The translations under genes and the position numbers were made by a program. A DNA stretch of 64,000 nt from an uncultured Actinomycetes bacterium. GTDB taxonomy: Bacteria; Actinomycetota; Acidimicrobiia; Acidimicrobiales; RAAP-2. Where the stretch lies: NCBI GenBank assembly GCA_903828785.1, contig CAIKNP010000016.1:62001-126000 (forward strand). Direction: 5' to 3'. Within the stretch, counting starts at the first letter, position 1. Every line of letters begins with the position of its first letter. Positions 24,915-32,834 of the stretch are shown piece by piece. The notes beneath the pieces were generated by a model. That model was not told where the DNA came from. It made no database searches and was given only the letters and a program-made list of their open reading frames with translations.

Positions 24915-25234
24915 ATGTTTGGTCTCCTTGTACGTGCGCCCCATCCACGCCACGCGATCGATTCCTTGGAACTCGACGCGTGCATTTCAGTTTTGGTTGG
25001 CTACACCCGAATCCTCGGGGCACACTGGTTTGATTGCCGTTTCCACAAGGTTGTGGGGCAACTACAGGGCAGTTATGACTGCGTATTAAATCCTAAGGGA
25101 TGTAGGTGCCCCACATCGCACTATTTTCTGAGAAAAGGGAATGATAGGAGCCTTTATCAGGGAGTATACGAAGAACAAATACTTGAACCAAGGCTCTTCG
25201 CTTGGAACCTCCGCGCCCCGAAAGGTCAATCATA
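24915..25234. other. 320-bp gap, AT-richer than surroundings
   Basis: No convincing gene was found. The first 20 bp hold the ribosome-binding site of the Rpf-like gene. The right half (25080-25200) is AT-rich with stop codons in all frames, and ends at the large inverted repeat listed separately. Confidence 0.4.
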
Positions 25235-25290
25235 CTAAGGAAAAATGCTCCAAATCGAATAAATATTCATTGTCGAGCATTTTTCCTTAG
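25235..25290. terminator. bidirectional terminator-like hairpin
   Basis: Perfect 16-bp arms, CTAAGGAAAAATGCTC (25235-25250) and its complement (25275-25290), flank a 24-nt loop. It lies 3 bp after the stop of the duplicated exported-protein gene on the minus strand. The internal T-runs would serve either direction. Confidence 0.65.
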
Positions 25291-25292
25291 GC

Positions 25293-26240
25293 TCAGGAAT
25301 TCTGGGTCCCGGCCACCACACTTTGCACGTGCACCGACACGAGCGCGGTGCAGACCGTCATTTTGCTGAGGGGCACGAAACGATTTGTCACGTTGGCGAC
25401 GGTGGCGAGCACTCCCGTGATCGCGGCCGGCTTACACGTCGAGCTCGAGTAGTTGCCCGTGCCGGTGAAGCCGACGAGCGAACTCAAGGATTGGCCGTGG
25501 CCGAGCCGACGCAGTATGGCCATGTACGTGATCACTCCGTTCGACGTGGGTCCGCCAACGGGCGTATTCCCCTTAACCGGCTGAAGGATTGGGGGATAGA
25601 GCGAGAGAGTGCACGCCGCGCCGGTATTGGTAATGATGAGCGGGTAGAAGAATCCGGCGGTGCCATTCATCCTTCCAAGGCTGACGTTCAATTGTGTAGC
25701 GGTACAGGTCTGCGCCGGGGGAGCCCCGAGCACCGCCTTCTGCACGTGCACCGACACGAGCGCGGTGCAGACCGTCATTTTGTTGAGGGGCACGAAACGA
25801 TTCGTCACGTTGGCGAAGGTGGCGAGTACCCCCGTGATTACGGCCGGCTGACACGTCGAGCTCGAGTAATTGCCCGTGTCGGTGAAGCCGACGGGCGAAC
25901 TCAAGGATTGGCCGTGGCTCAAGTGACTGAGTGGCGCCATGTAATTGATGACGCCGTTCGAGGTGGGGTCACCTACCGCGCTGGTCCCCTTGACTGGCTG
26001 AAGGATTGGGGGATAGAGGGTCAGGGTGCACGCCGCGCCGGTATTGGTGATGATGAGTGGGTACACGAAGGTTCCGGCGGTGCCATTCATTCGGCCAAAC
26101 GCCACCTGGAGTTGGGTGGGCGCACAGGTACTCACCGCGCTGACTTGCGCCACCGAACCCTTGGGCAGAAGTACCGCGCTGAGGGCGATCGCTAAAGCCA
26201 CGATCACGACTGCCAACTTAAGTGGTACGTACTTGGTCAT
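25293..26240 (-). CDS. secreted protein with two tandem DUF4232-like domains
   Basis: The 315-aa protein has a signal peptide or anchor (residues 1-31). Two domains of about 129 aa (residues 39-167 and 179-306) are about 80% identical to each other. Each has four Cys and the pattern GRMNGTAG..YPLIITNTGAACTL.LYPPILQPVKG...HGQSLSS..GF...GNYSSSTC. This resembles the DUF4232 type of exported domain in actinobacteria, which is related to beta-sandwich folds; the assignment is by pattern only. AGGAGG precedes ATG 26240. A one-domain paralogue follows upstream at 26313-26822. Confidence 0.8.
   Translation of the reverse strand: MTKYVPLKLAVVIVALAIALSAVLLPKGSVAQVSAVSTCAPTQLQVAFGRMNGTAGTFVYPLIITNTGAACTLTLYPPILQPVKGTSAVGDPTSNGVINYMAPLSHLSHGQSLSSPVGFTDTGNYSSSTCQPAVITGVLATFANVTNRFVPLNKMTVCTALVSVHVQKAVLGAPPAQTCTATQLNVSLGRMNGTAGFFYPLIITNTGAACTLSLYPPILQPVKGNTPVGGPTSNGVITYMAILRRLGHGQSLSSLVGFTGTGNYSSSTCKPAAITGVLATVANVTNRFVPLSKMTVCTALVSVHVQSVVAGTQNS
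25323..25706 (-). repeat. internal coding duplication, copy 2
   Basis: It is nearly identical in DNA to 25740-26126 at an offset of 417 bp. Long identical runs (for example around 25324-25365 versus 25741-25782) show a recent in-frame tandem duplication. Confidence 0.9.
25740..26126 (-). repeat. internal coding duplication, copy 1
   Basis: Partner of 25323-25706. It has one extra codon (TFVYP versus FFYP), so later drift has begun. Confidence 0.9.
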
Positions 26241-26312
26241 ACCAGCCTCCTCTTGCCCTACCTACTACAACAGTGTCGCCAAGCCGTCCGTACTTACCGA
26301 GCGGGCTGAGAA

Positions 26313-26822
26313 TTATGCGCCGGACGCTCCAAAAACGAGCGGCCTGGTGGTAACGGAAAGCAATTTGGTGCACACGCTCTGAGGAAGCGGGAGGAATTGT
26401 CGGGTCACCCGAGCCAAGGTGAACATCACGCCGCTGGTCGATACAGGCCCGCAACGACTCGTGGGGTAGTTTTTCGTAATCACGAATCCAATCAGGGCGG
26501 TGACGGATTGCCCCTTCATTATGGTGAGGACCAGGGGCCGAGCGCTCACGTCCGCGGCAGCGCGGTGCCCGACGCTGCGGTGGGTTTTTCCGCGAACGGG
26601 CTGGATCTGGGGAGTGCCACTGATGGCGCACGTGCCGGCGTCATTGGTGAAGATCAAGGGGTAGACAATGGTGCTAGGGGTACCCATGCTGTGCCCGAAG
26701 CGCATGCTGAGCTGACTCGCGTAGCAGGGGTGGACAGCCGTCATGGCCGGGGCGCGACCGGCCATGGACGTGACCGTTCCGATCACGAGAAAAATAGCCA
26801 GGAGCGCCGTTCGCAACTTCAT
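26313..26822 (-). CDS. secreted single DUF4232-like domain protein
   Basis: The 169-aa protein starts at ATG 26822 with GGAGG 5 nt upstream; GTG 26828 lies inside that site. After the signal peptide (residues 1-26, ending GRAPAM) a single domain follows with the same landmarks as the neighbour: CYASQLSMRFGHSMGT, VYPLIFTNDAGTCAISGTPQIQPVRG, GQSVTALIGF, a late ARVTRQFLPLPQSVCT and conserved Cys. It is probably the ancestral type from which the duplicated gene arose, and is in the same orientation 72 bp away. Confidence 0.78.
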   Translation of the reverse strand: MKLRTALLAIFLVIGTVTSMAGRAPAMTAVHPCYASQLSMRFGHSMGTPSTIVYPLIFTNDAGTCAISGTPQIQPVRGKTHRSVGHRAAADVSARPLVLTIMKGQSVTALIGFVITKNYPTSRCGPVSTSGVMFTLARVTRQFLPLPQSVCTKLLSVTTRPLVFGASGA

Positions 26823-26950
26823 GGTCACCTCCGCTTCAGGTCCGAGGTCACTTTAGCGGGGCTGAGCGCAAAGAGACCAGCGTCGTTCCGAGTATTTTCT
26901 AAGGTAGAAGGTGGTATCGACTAAACGGTCGAGCACCGTAAGGGGTCCCC

Positions 26951-27901
26951 GTGGTTGATTACCAACGTTATTTTGATAACAGTTCAAATCCTGACGCTTG
27001 GGCGGGCGGCGAGCGTCGAATTCCTATCAATACGCCAAAGGGGCCGTTCAGCGTTTGGGTGAAGCGCACCGGAAATAATCCTGACTGCGCGTTGCTGTTC
27101 TTGCACGGAGGCCCGGGAGGCACGCACGATTTTTTCATCGGTGCCGACTCCTTCCTTCCAGCGGCCGGTATTCAGTACTACTACTACGACCAACTCGGGG
27201 CTGGTCGCAGTGACGCTCCCGACGAGCCGGAACTCTGGACTATCCCTCGTTTCGTCGACGAAGTCGAACAGGTGCGAGTACATCTGGGTCTCGACGCCAC
27301 TAATTTCTTCATTCTCGGCCAGTCCTGGGGCGGCATCTTGGCAATTGAGTACGCCCTCGCTCACCAGGAGCACCTCAAGGGTCTGATTATCTCCAACATG
27401 ATGAGCTCCATTCCGGCCTACAACGCGTACGCACGTGACGTCATCATGCCGACCATGGACCAAGACGTGCTGGCCGAAATTAAGGCTTTCGAGGCCAATG
27501 ACCAGACCGATGATCCTCGTTACGAAGCGCTGCTGCTCGAGCATCACTACGTGCTGCACGTGTTGCGCCGTCCGCTCGATCAGTGGCCCGAACCTGTTTT
27601 GCGAGGTTTTGGACTCATTAACAAGAAAATCTACGTCCCCATGCAGGGCCCGAGCGAGCTCGGCGCCGGCGGTTCGCTGATTGATTGGGACCGCACCGAT
27701 GACTTGTCGCAGATTACAGTGCCCACCCTCGTCATGGGGGCGGAGTACGACACGATGAGTCCTGACTACTTGCGCATGATGGCTGATCGCCTGCCCAAGG
27801 GGCGCTATCACCACAGTCCCCATGGTTCACACTGTGCCCTGTTCGATGATCAGGAGAACTATTTTGCTGGGCTCATTGCCTTCTTAAACGAAGTTGCGTA
27901 G
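26951..27901 (+). CDS. proline iminopeptidase-family alpha/beta hydrolase (S33)
   Basis: The 316-aa protein has the oxyanion motif HGGPGG (about residues 52-57), DQLGAGRSD, nucleophile GQSWGG (Ser about 118), a cap domain, catalytic Asp in MGAEYDT and His in HGSHCALFDD near the end. The HGGPGG and DQ.G.GRS signatures point to proline iminopeptidase/prolinase-type aminopeptidases that release N-terminal residues in the cytosol. GTG 26951 follows AAGGGG. Confidence 0.9.
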   Translation: MVDYQRYFDNSSNPDAWAGGERRIPINTPKGPFSVWVKRTGNNPDCALLFLHGGPGGTHDFFIGADSFLPAAGIQYYYYDQLGAGRSDAPDEPELWTIPRFVDEVEQVRVHLGLDATNFFILGQSWGGILAIEYALAHQEHLKGLIISNMMSSIPAYNAYARDVIMPTMDQDVLAEIKAFEANDQTDDPRYEALLLEHHYVLHVLRRPLDQWPEPVLRGFGLINKKIYVPMQGPSELGAGGSLIDWDRTDDLSQITVPTLVMGAEYDTMSPDYLRMMADRLPKGRYHHSPHGSHCALFDDQENYFAGLIAFLNEVA

Positions 27902-27935
27902 GCACTTTGGTAGGGGCCAGCGGGATGCTGCTCGG

Positions 27936-27941
27936 TACACT
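27936..27941 (+). promoter_or_regulatory. -10-like TACACT before PIG-V-like gene
   Basis: The predicted transcript start, near 27948, lies after TTG 27941, which supports GTG 27995 as the true start. Confidence 0.4.
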
Positions 27942-27994
27942 TGAAGGGTATTGAGGCACTCCTGCGTCGCCCGATCAAGCGAGGACAGCCAACA

Positions 27995-29131
27995 GTGGAA
28001 AAGCAATCGGAGCCAGCGCAGCCCACGGTCGCACCATCGCCACGGCGTCTCTTCGTCGACCTTCTCCCCGTCTTCGCTGTGGTGGTGGCTTCTCGTCTCG
28101 TCGTCCTCGCCGTCTTAGGGTCGGTGGCGAGGGCCCGCGGAGCGTCGATCACGAGTTATCTAAAGAACTGGGACTCGAAGTGGTACTTGCATATCGCCCA
28201 CTACGGCTACGTCACCGTCATTCCACCCGGACACGGGAATTCGGCGCAGTGCGATCTGGGCTTCTTTCCCCTGGTGCCCCTTATCGTTCGCGGAACCCAC
28301 TTCGTCACCGGCCTCGGTTGGACCGTGGCCGGCCTGGTGAGCAGCGGCATATTTTCGCTCGCCGCGGGGGTGGTGCTCTGGCTGCTACTGCGCGATGTCG
28401 CGCCGGCCGACGCCGCCACTCGTGGGGTGGCCCTGGTGTACTTTTCGCCGGCGGCCGTGGTGCTCTCCATGGTCTACGCCGAAAGCTACCTCGTCTTCTT
28501 CGTATCGCTTTCGCTGTGGGCCCTGAGGCGTCAACGTTGGGTACTGGGCGGACTAGCCGCCGCGTGCGCTACGGCGCTCGATCCGCTCGGCGTAGCGGCG
28601 TGCGTGCCCTGCGCGTGGGCGGCCTTTGAGGCGATACGCCACCATAGGAATTGGCGCTCACTGATTGCCCCCGCACTGTCGCCACTGGGTATCGTGATCT
28701 TCTTTGCCTACCTGTGGCGACACACTGGGAACTTTTTTGAATGGTTTGCCGCGCAACGTCGGGGCTGGCAGCAGGGACCCTTGGGGACGGGCGTGCCCTA
28801 CGACTTGTACAAATTCGCGACGAACTTCTTTCGCGACATTAACCCCGCCGTTAAGAGTCTTGGCTTGGGACTAGTCATTCTCGCCATCTGGTACTTGTGG
28901 CAGAATCGTCCGCCGCGCCTGTGGGTTTCTTATATCGCTGGCGTCCTCGCTATGGCGGCCTTGTCACCAATTATTGGTTTTTCGCCTCGCGTGTTGTTGC
29001 GGGCCTTTCCCTTGATTGCTTTCGTGGGGGCCACGCTGCAGCGCCGCTGGTACCTGTACGTGTTGGCCGGGTCGGCCGTGGCGATGTCGTGCCTAGCGAT
29101 TATTTCAAGCAGTGCGCACTGGACACCATGA
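27995..29131 (+). CDS. polytopic PIG-V-like mannosyltransferase
   Basis: The 378-aa membrane protein has about nine to ten helices. Its first external loop carries NWDSKWYLHIAHYGY and later CDLGFFPLVPL, the pattern of the GPI mannosyltransferase PIG-V/GT76 family, whose Asp binds the polyprenyl-phosphate sugar donor. The start is set at GTG 27995 (GAGGA upstream and promoter position); TTG 27941 would add 18 aa. It overlaps the next mannosyltransferase by 4 nt (ATGA), so the two are co-translated and probably act in one envelope-glycan pathway. Confidence 0.82.
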   Translation: MEKQSEPAQPTVAPSPRRLFVDLLPVFAVVVASRLVVLAVLGSVARARGASITSYLKNWDSKWYLHIAHYGYVTVIPPGHGNSAQCDLGFFPLVPLIVRGTHFVTGLGWTVAGLVSSGIFSLAAGVVLWLLLRDVAPADAATRGVALVYFSPAAVVLSMVYAESYLVFFVSLSLWALRRQRWVLGGLAAACATALDPLGVAACVPCAWAAFEAIRHHRNWRSLIAPALSPLGIVIFFAYLWRHTGNFFEWFAAQRRGWQQGPLGTGVPYDLYKFATNFFRDINPAVKSLGLGLVILAIWYLWQNRPPRLWVSYIAGVLAMAALSPIIGFSPRVLLRAFPLIAFVGATLQRRWYLYVLAGSAVAMSCLAIISSSAHWTP

Positions 29132-30381
29132 CGCCTTCGTCCCTACTCTCTTTCGCGCCAGACCAGCCCCAGCCGGCCCGCTCGTCCACGTGGCTGGACA
29201 GTTCCTTCGCGGCGTGGCTTGGAGCGATGTCGGCCCTCTTTGGACTCGCGAACGCCCTCGGGTGGTCGATTGGGCGTGAGCAAGTGGACTTTCGCGTCTA
29301 TCTCATGGGTGCTCGCCATCTGGCGTCTCCTTCTCTCTACGACACGGTGTTGACCGGCTGGCCCTACCTGCCCTTCACCTATCCACCCTTTGCCACGCTG
29401 GGCTTCTGGCCACTTTGCCACTTACCTATTCTGGCGGCCGAACTCATTTGGGATGTTTTGAACTGGCTAATGATTGTCTCCATCGTGGCGGTCGCGCTTC
29501 GGAGCTTGCGCCCGCGCACCGCGAGTGATGGTGCACAAACTCCCTGGGTACTGGTGGGTTTGCTGGTCGGCCCGGCAGTCTTACTGGAACCGGTCATGCT
29601 CAATCTCAGTTTTGGGCAAGTGAACCTGCTCCTGGTCGCCATGGTCCTGACTGATCTCACCGGCACCATCACGCTGCGGGGCCACCGTCTACCCCGAGGC
29701 ATCCTGGTGGGGACCGCGGCGGCCATCAAACTGGTGCCGCTCATCTTTATTCCCTTCCTACTCATAACGCGCCAATGGCGCGGTGCCCGCAACGCCACCC
29801 TTACTTTTTTGGTCTGCGCCGCGGTACCCGCGCTGATTAATCCGCGAGCCAGCTGGCAGTACTGGACCTTTTACATCAATGATCAGAAACGCATCGGTCG
29901 CCTGAGCTACATCTCCAATCAGAGTGTGCTTGGCGCTCTCGACCGATGGAGTCACCACGAACTGAGTGGCCTTGGGGTGACCGTACTTGAGTTGCTCGTA
30001 GTAGCCCTCGGAATCGTGGTCGCGTGGCGGCTGGTCGGCAGTGGTCGAACCTTTGCCGCAGTGCTGGTGGTGGCCGATACCGGAATGCTTGCGTCGCCAG
30101 TCACCTGGTGCCACCACATGGTCTACGTGATCCCCATCATCCTCTGGTTGTGGTGGTGCCCCGACGCACTCCCCTTCGCCCGGGTGTGGGCCGTCGTCGC
30201 CAGCGCCTTGTTTTTCTGGGCCCCCATGTGGCACATTCCCCATGACGGCACTTTTGATCTGCGCGAGCGTGGATGGCACATTGTCATCGGCAGTGCCTTC
30301 GCGGGGGGCGCCATGGTTTTTCTCCTGGGAATAGCGGCGTGGTCCTGGCGGATTCGTCCGACCCGTAGAAACCCTTCGTGA
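29128..30381 (+). CDS. GT87-type polyprenol-phosphate-mannose alpha-mannosyltransferase
   Basis: This 417-aa protein with 9-10 transmembrane segments belongs to the GT87 (DUF2029) type: REQVDFRVYLMGARHL and YLPFTYPPFATLGFWPL in the first outer loop with the catalytic-type Asp, LNLSFGQVNLLLV, GTAAAIKLVPLIFIPFLL, YISNQSVLG and SPVTWCHHMVYVI. Relatives (PimE, MptC-like) add alpha-1,2 mannoses to PIM or lipomannan on the outer membrane face. The acceptor is unknown. Its ATG overlaps the PIG-V-like stop. Confidence 0.88.
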   Translation: MTPSSLLSFAPDQPQPARSSTWLDSSFAAWLGAMSALFGLANALGWSIGREQVDFRVYLMGARHLASPSLYDTVLTGWPYLPFTYPPFATLGFWPLCHLPILAAELIWDVLNWLMIVSIVAVALRSLRPRTASDGAQTPWVLVGLLVGPAVLLEPVMLNLSFGQVNLLLVAMVLTDLTGTITLRGHRLPRGILVGTAAAIKLVPLIFIPFLLITRQWRGARNATLTFLVCAAVPALINPRASWQYWTFYINDQKRIGRLSYISNQSVLGALDRWSHHELSGLGVTVLELLVVALGIVVAWRLVGSGRTFAAVLVVADTGMLASPVTWCHHMVYVIPIILWLWWCPDALPFARVWAVVASALFFWAPMWHIPHDGTFDLRERGWHIVIGSAFAGGAMVFLLGIAAWSWRIRPTRRNPS

Positions 30382-30490
30382 CGTGACGACGCTCCGCGGC
30401 TACCCACTAAGAATCCAGGGGCACGCGACGCAATCGCTGTGCGCCTGCCATGAAGGGACTCGAGAGGCAAAAGGGGGCCTTGGCAGGGTG

Positions 30491-30496
30491 TACCGT
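30491..30496 (+). promoter_or_regulatory. -10 hexamer TACCGT of leaderless sensor gene
   Basis: TACCGT (with TG one base before it) is 7 nt upstream of ATG 30504, which supports that start. Confidence 0.45.
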
Positions 30497-30503
30497 GAGA
30501 ACT

Positions 30504-30797
30504 ATGGAATTCCAGGCTGACGACGTGAATCCTCCACCCATCGCCTACGAAGAAATTCTTGGTCATTTGGATACGGCCGTTCTGTTCGTCGACCCCTCGG
30601 GAGCCGTCAGCTACCGAAACGATGAAGCCGTGGCTATGTTTTCGATGATTGACGCAGATGTTCCTAAGAATTTCAGTGACTATTTTGCGTCCGAGTACCG
30701 CAGTGACATTGAACGGTTGTTGCGTGCCGCCGATGGTGAAACGAGAGAAACCGAGGCCCTTCTCCAGTCGACGGACACTCCGGCCACCCTCGTTTAA
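30504..30797 (+). pseudogene. N-terminal PAS fragment of hybrid histidine kinase, cut by in-frame TAA
   Basis: These 97 codons (MEFQADDVNPPP...) encode the first two thirds of a PAS domain (AYEEILGHLDTAVLFVDPSGAVSYRN). The frame ends at TAA 30795-30797, and the next codon, GTG 30798, continues in the same frame with the missing last strands of the PAS fold (VLARGHRLGVVVSVHHS). A single base change would restore one kinase of 776 aa. It is a nonsense mutation, a sequencing error, or a stop that is read through or restarted at the adjacent GTG. Confidence 0.75.
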
Positions 30798-32834
30798 GTG
30801 CTCGCCCGCGGCCACCGCCTCGGGGTCGTCGTGAGCGTTCACCACAGTGGGCAGGACCTGCTGCGAGCCCAGGGACTTTCGGTGGCAACCGCGGTACTGG
30901 AGGTCTCCGATGAAATGGTGATAATTTCCGACGCTCGAGGCGCCATCGAATGGGTGAATGCCGCTTTTGAACGTCGTACCGGTTGGCAACTCAATGAAGT
31001 CAAGGGTCGAGTGCCCGCGTCGTTTCTGAACGGACCTCGATCCGACAGCGAGTTAGCCCAGGGCATTACGAATGGCTTGAACCAGGGGCATTCGTACGCT
31101 GGCGAAATGTGGCGCTATACGAAATCGGGTGAAGCATTTCGGGTGGGTCTGCGTCTGCAGCCGGTGTTCGGTCGTAATGGACGAATCGAGCACTTTATCT
31201 CCCTGTCCGTGGACGTCACGGACCAGGACGAAAAGATGGTTTCGGCCGGACTTCCGGCACTCTTGGAAGAACGAGTCCTCGCGCGGACCTTCGAATTGGA
31301 GCGAGAGCTGGAAGTAGCCGAAGCGGCGAACGAAGCGAAGAGTTCCTTCGTCTCAACGATGAGTCACGAGATTCGCACGCCACTGAACGCCATTGTCGGC
31401 TTCACGCACCTCCTACGGGATACTCCGCTGTCGGTGGAGCAACGCAATTATGTCGAAAAGCTTCAACGATCCGCTACCATGCTCATGGAGCTGGTCAACG
31501 ACATTTTGGACTTTTCGAAGATCGAGGCCGGGGCTATGTCAATCGACAGCGAACCTTTCGACCTCCGTGACGCTTTCGACACCATTGAAACCGTCACTGG
31601 TTCGCTCGCTCGCGAGAAAGGCTTAGCCTTATCCTTCGATGTTGACACGGATGTACCAGATGGGGTGGCGGGCGACCGCTACCGATTCACTGAGGTCTTG
31701 CTCAATCTGGTTGGCAACGCCGTGAAGTTCACACAAGAAGGTTCGGTGAAAGTTCGCGTCACCCTCGTGACGGCGGATGTCGATAGTGTGACCGTCCGTT
31801 GCGACGTAGCCGACACCGGTATTGGTATGTCGCGCGAGGTGGTGGGGCGCATTTTCGACAACTTCGTGCAAGCTGATTCCAGCACCACGCGCAACTACGG
31901 TGGTAGCGGGCTGGGACTCGTCATTTCGAAGGCCCTGGTTGAGATGATGGGGGGCACTATCTCGGTGGAGAGCGAGCCCGGCGTGGGCTCACGCTTCTCG
32001 TTCACCGTGCGCTTCGCGAAGACGGATCTCGACGTTGCTAAACAGTCGCGTCGACCCCTCGTTTCCGCCTCGTATGAGCGTTTGGCGGGGGCCTGCGTGA
32101 TGGTCGTCGAAGACAATCCCTTCAATCAAGATGTCGTCACTGACTTACTTGAACGCATGGGCGTTCGAGTGGTGCTCGCGAGCAATGGCGAACAGGCACT
32201 CGAAGTTCTTCGCGAACAAGGAGAAACTTCGCTGGTCTTGATGGACGTGCAAATGCCGGTGATGGACGGGATCGAAGCCACCCGACGCATTCGCCTGGAG
32301 ACCAAGTGGGATCGATTGGTAATTATTGGCCTGACCGCCAACGCCACGTCCGAAGATGGCCTCCAGTGTCTGCGTGCGGGTATGAATGAGGTCCTCGCCA
32401 AGCCCATTGCCCCCGAATTGCTCTACCGGACTCTCGAACGATGGTTGCCATCACGACGCGAACAAGTGGCGATTCAAGCGGAGTCGGGCAATCAAGTCGA
32501 CCCCGCCGCTTTGTCGGAACTTCTGCGAGGTGACTCGGCCAAGATCGTGAGGTTTGCGGGAAAATTCATCGAGGTGATGTCCGCCACCATGCTCGAAATG
32601 CGCGCGGCCCTAGAGCTTCAAGATTTTGCCGCTCTCGCTCGCCACGCCCACACCCTCAAGTCCTCAGCGCAGACGGTGGGCGCGCGTCAATTTGGAAATC
32701 TCTGCGCGGAGCTCGAAGCGGTGGCCAGCGATTTTCAAACTGACCAGGTGACGGCCTGCGTCAGCGAGCTCAGCCTGCTCGAGGCGGGGGTGGCGAAAGA
32801 GTTGGCCGACATGATCGCCGACCTGGCTTCGTAA
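30798..32834 (+). CDS. hybrid sensor histidine kinase (PAS-HisKA-HATPase-REC-Hpt)
   Basis: This 678-aa part starts at the codon after the TAA. Domain order: end of PAS1 (1-25), PAS2/PAC (26-150), HisKA with phospho-His H190 (FVSTMSHEIRTPLN), HATPase_c (N-box LLNLVGNAVKF, DTGIGM, GGSGLGL), REC with D483 (LVLMDVQMPVMDG) and K for the switch (LAKPIAPE), and Hpt with H618 (HAHTLKSSA). No transmembrane helix is present, so it senses a cytosolic signal. The phosphate path H190-D483-H618 most likely ends on the REC-EAL protein encoded next, whose ATG overlaps this stop by one base. There is no Shine-Dalgarno at GTG 30798. Confidence 0.88.
   Translation: MLARGHRLGVVVSVHHSGQDLLRAQGLSVATAVLEVSDEMVIISDARGAIEWVNAAFERRTGWQLNEVKGRVPASFLNGPRSDSELAQGITNGLNQGHSYAGEMWRYTKSGEAFRVGLRLQPVFGRNGRIEHFISLSVDVTDQDEKMVSAGLPALLEERVLARTFELERELEVAEAANEAKSSFVSTMSHEIRTPLNAIVGFTHLLRDTPLSVEQRNYVEKLQRSATMLMELVNDILDFSKIEAGAMSIDSEPFDLRDAFDTIETVTGSLAREKGLALSFDVDTDVPDGVAGDRYRFTEVLLNLVGNAVKFTQEGSVKVRVTLVTADVDSVTVRCDVADTGIGMSREVVGRIFDNFVQADSSTTRNYGGSGLGLVISKALVEMMGGTISVESEPGVGSRFSFTVRFAKTDLDVAKQSRRPLVSASYERLAGACVMVVEDNPFNQDVVTDLLERMGVRVVLASNGEQALEVLREQGETSLVLMDVQMPVMDGIEATRRIRLETKWDRLVIIGLTANATSEDGLQCLRAGMNEVLAKPIAPELLYRTLERWLPSRREQVAIQAESGNQVDPAALSELLRGDSAKIVRFAGKFIEVMSATMLEMRAALELQDFAALARHAHTLKSSAQTVGARQFGNLCAELEAVASDFQTDQVTACVSELSLLEAGVAKELADMIADLAS

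Noticed and set aside
25323-26126. Possible CRISPR-like or mobile repeat
   Set aside because: The long repeat is in frame within one coding sequence and explained by domain duplication.
26984-27823. 279-codon minus-strand frame opposite the S33 peptidase
   Set aside because: Antisense to an intact alpha/beta hydrolase with all catalytic motifs; no independent evidence.
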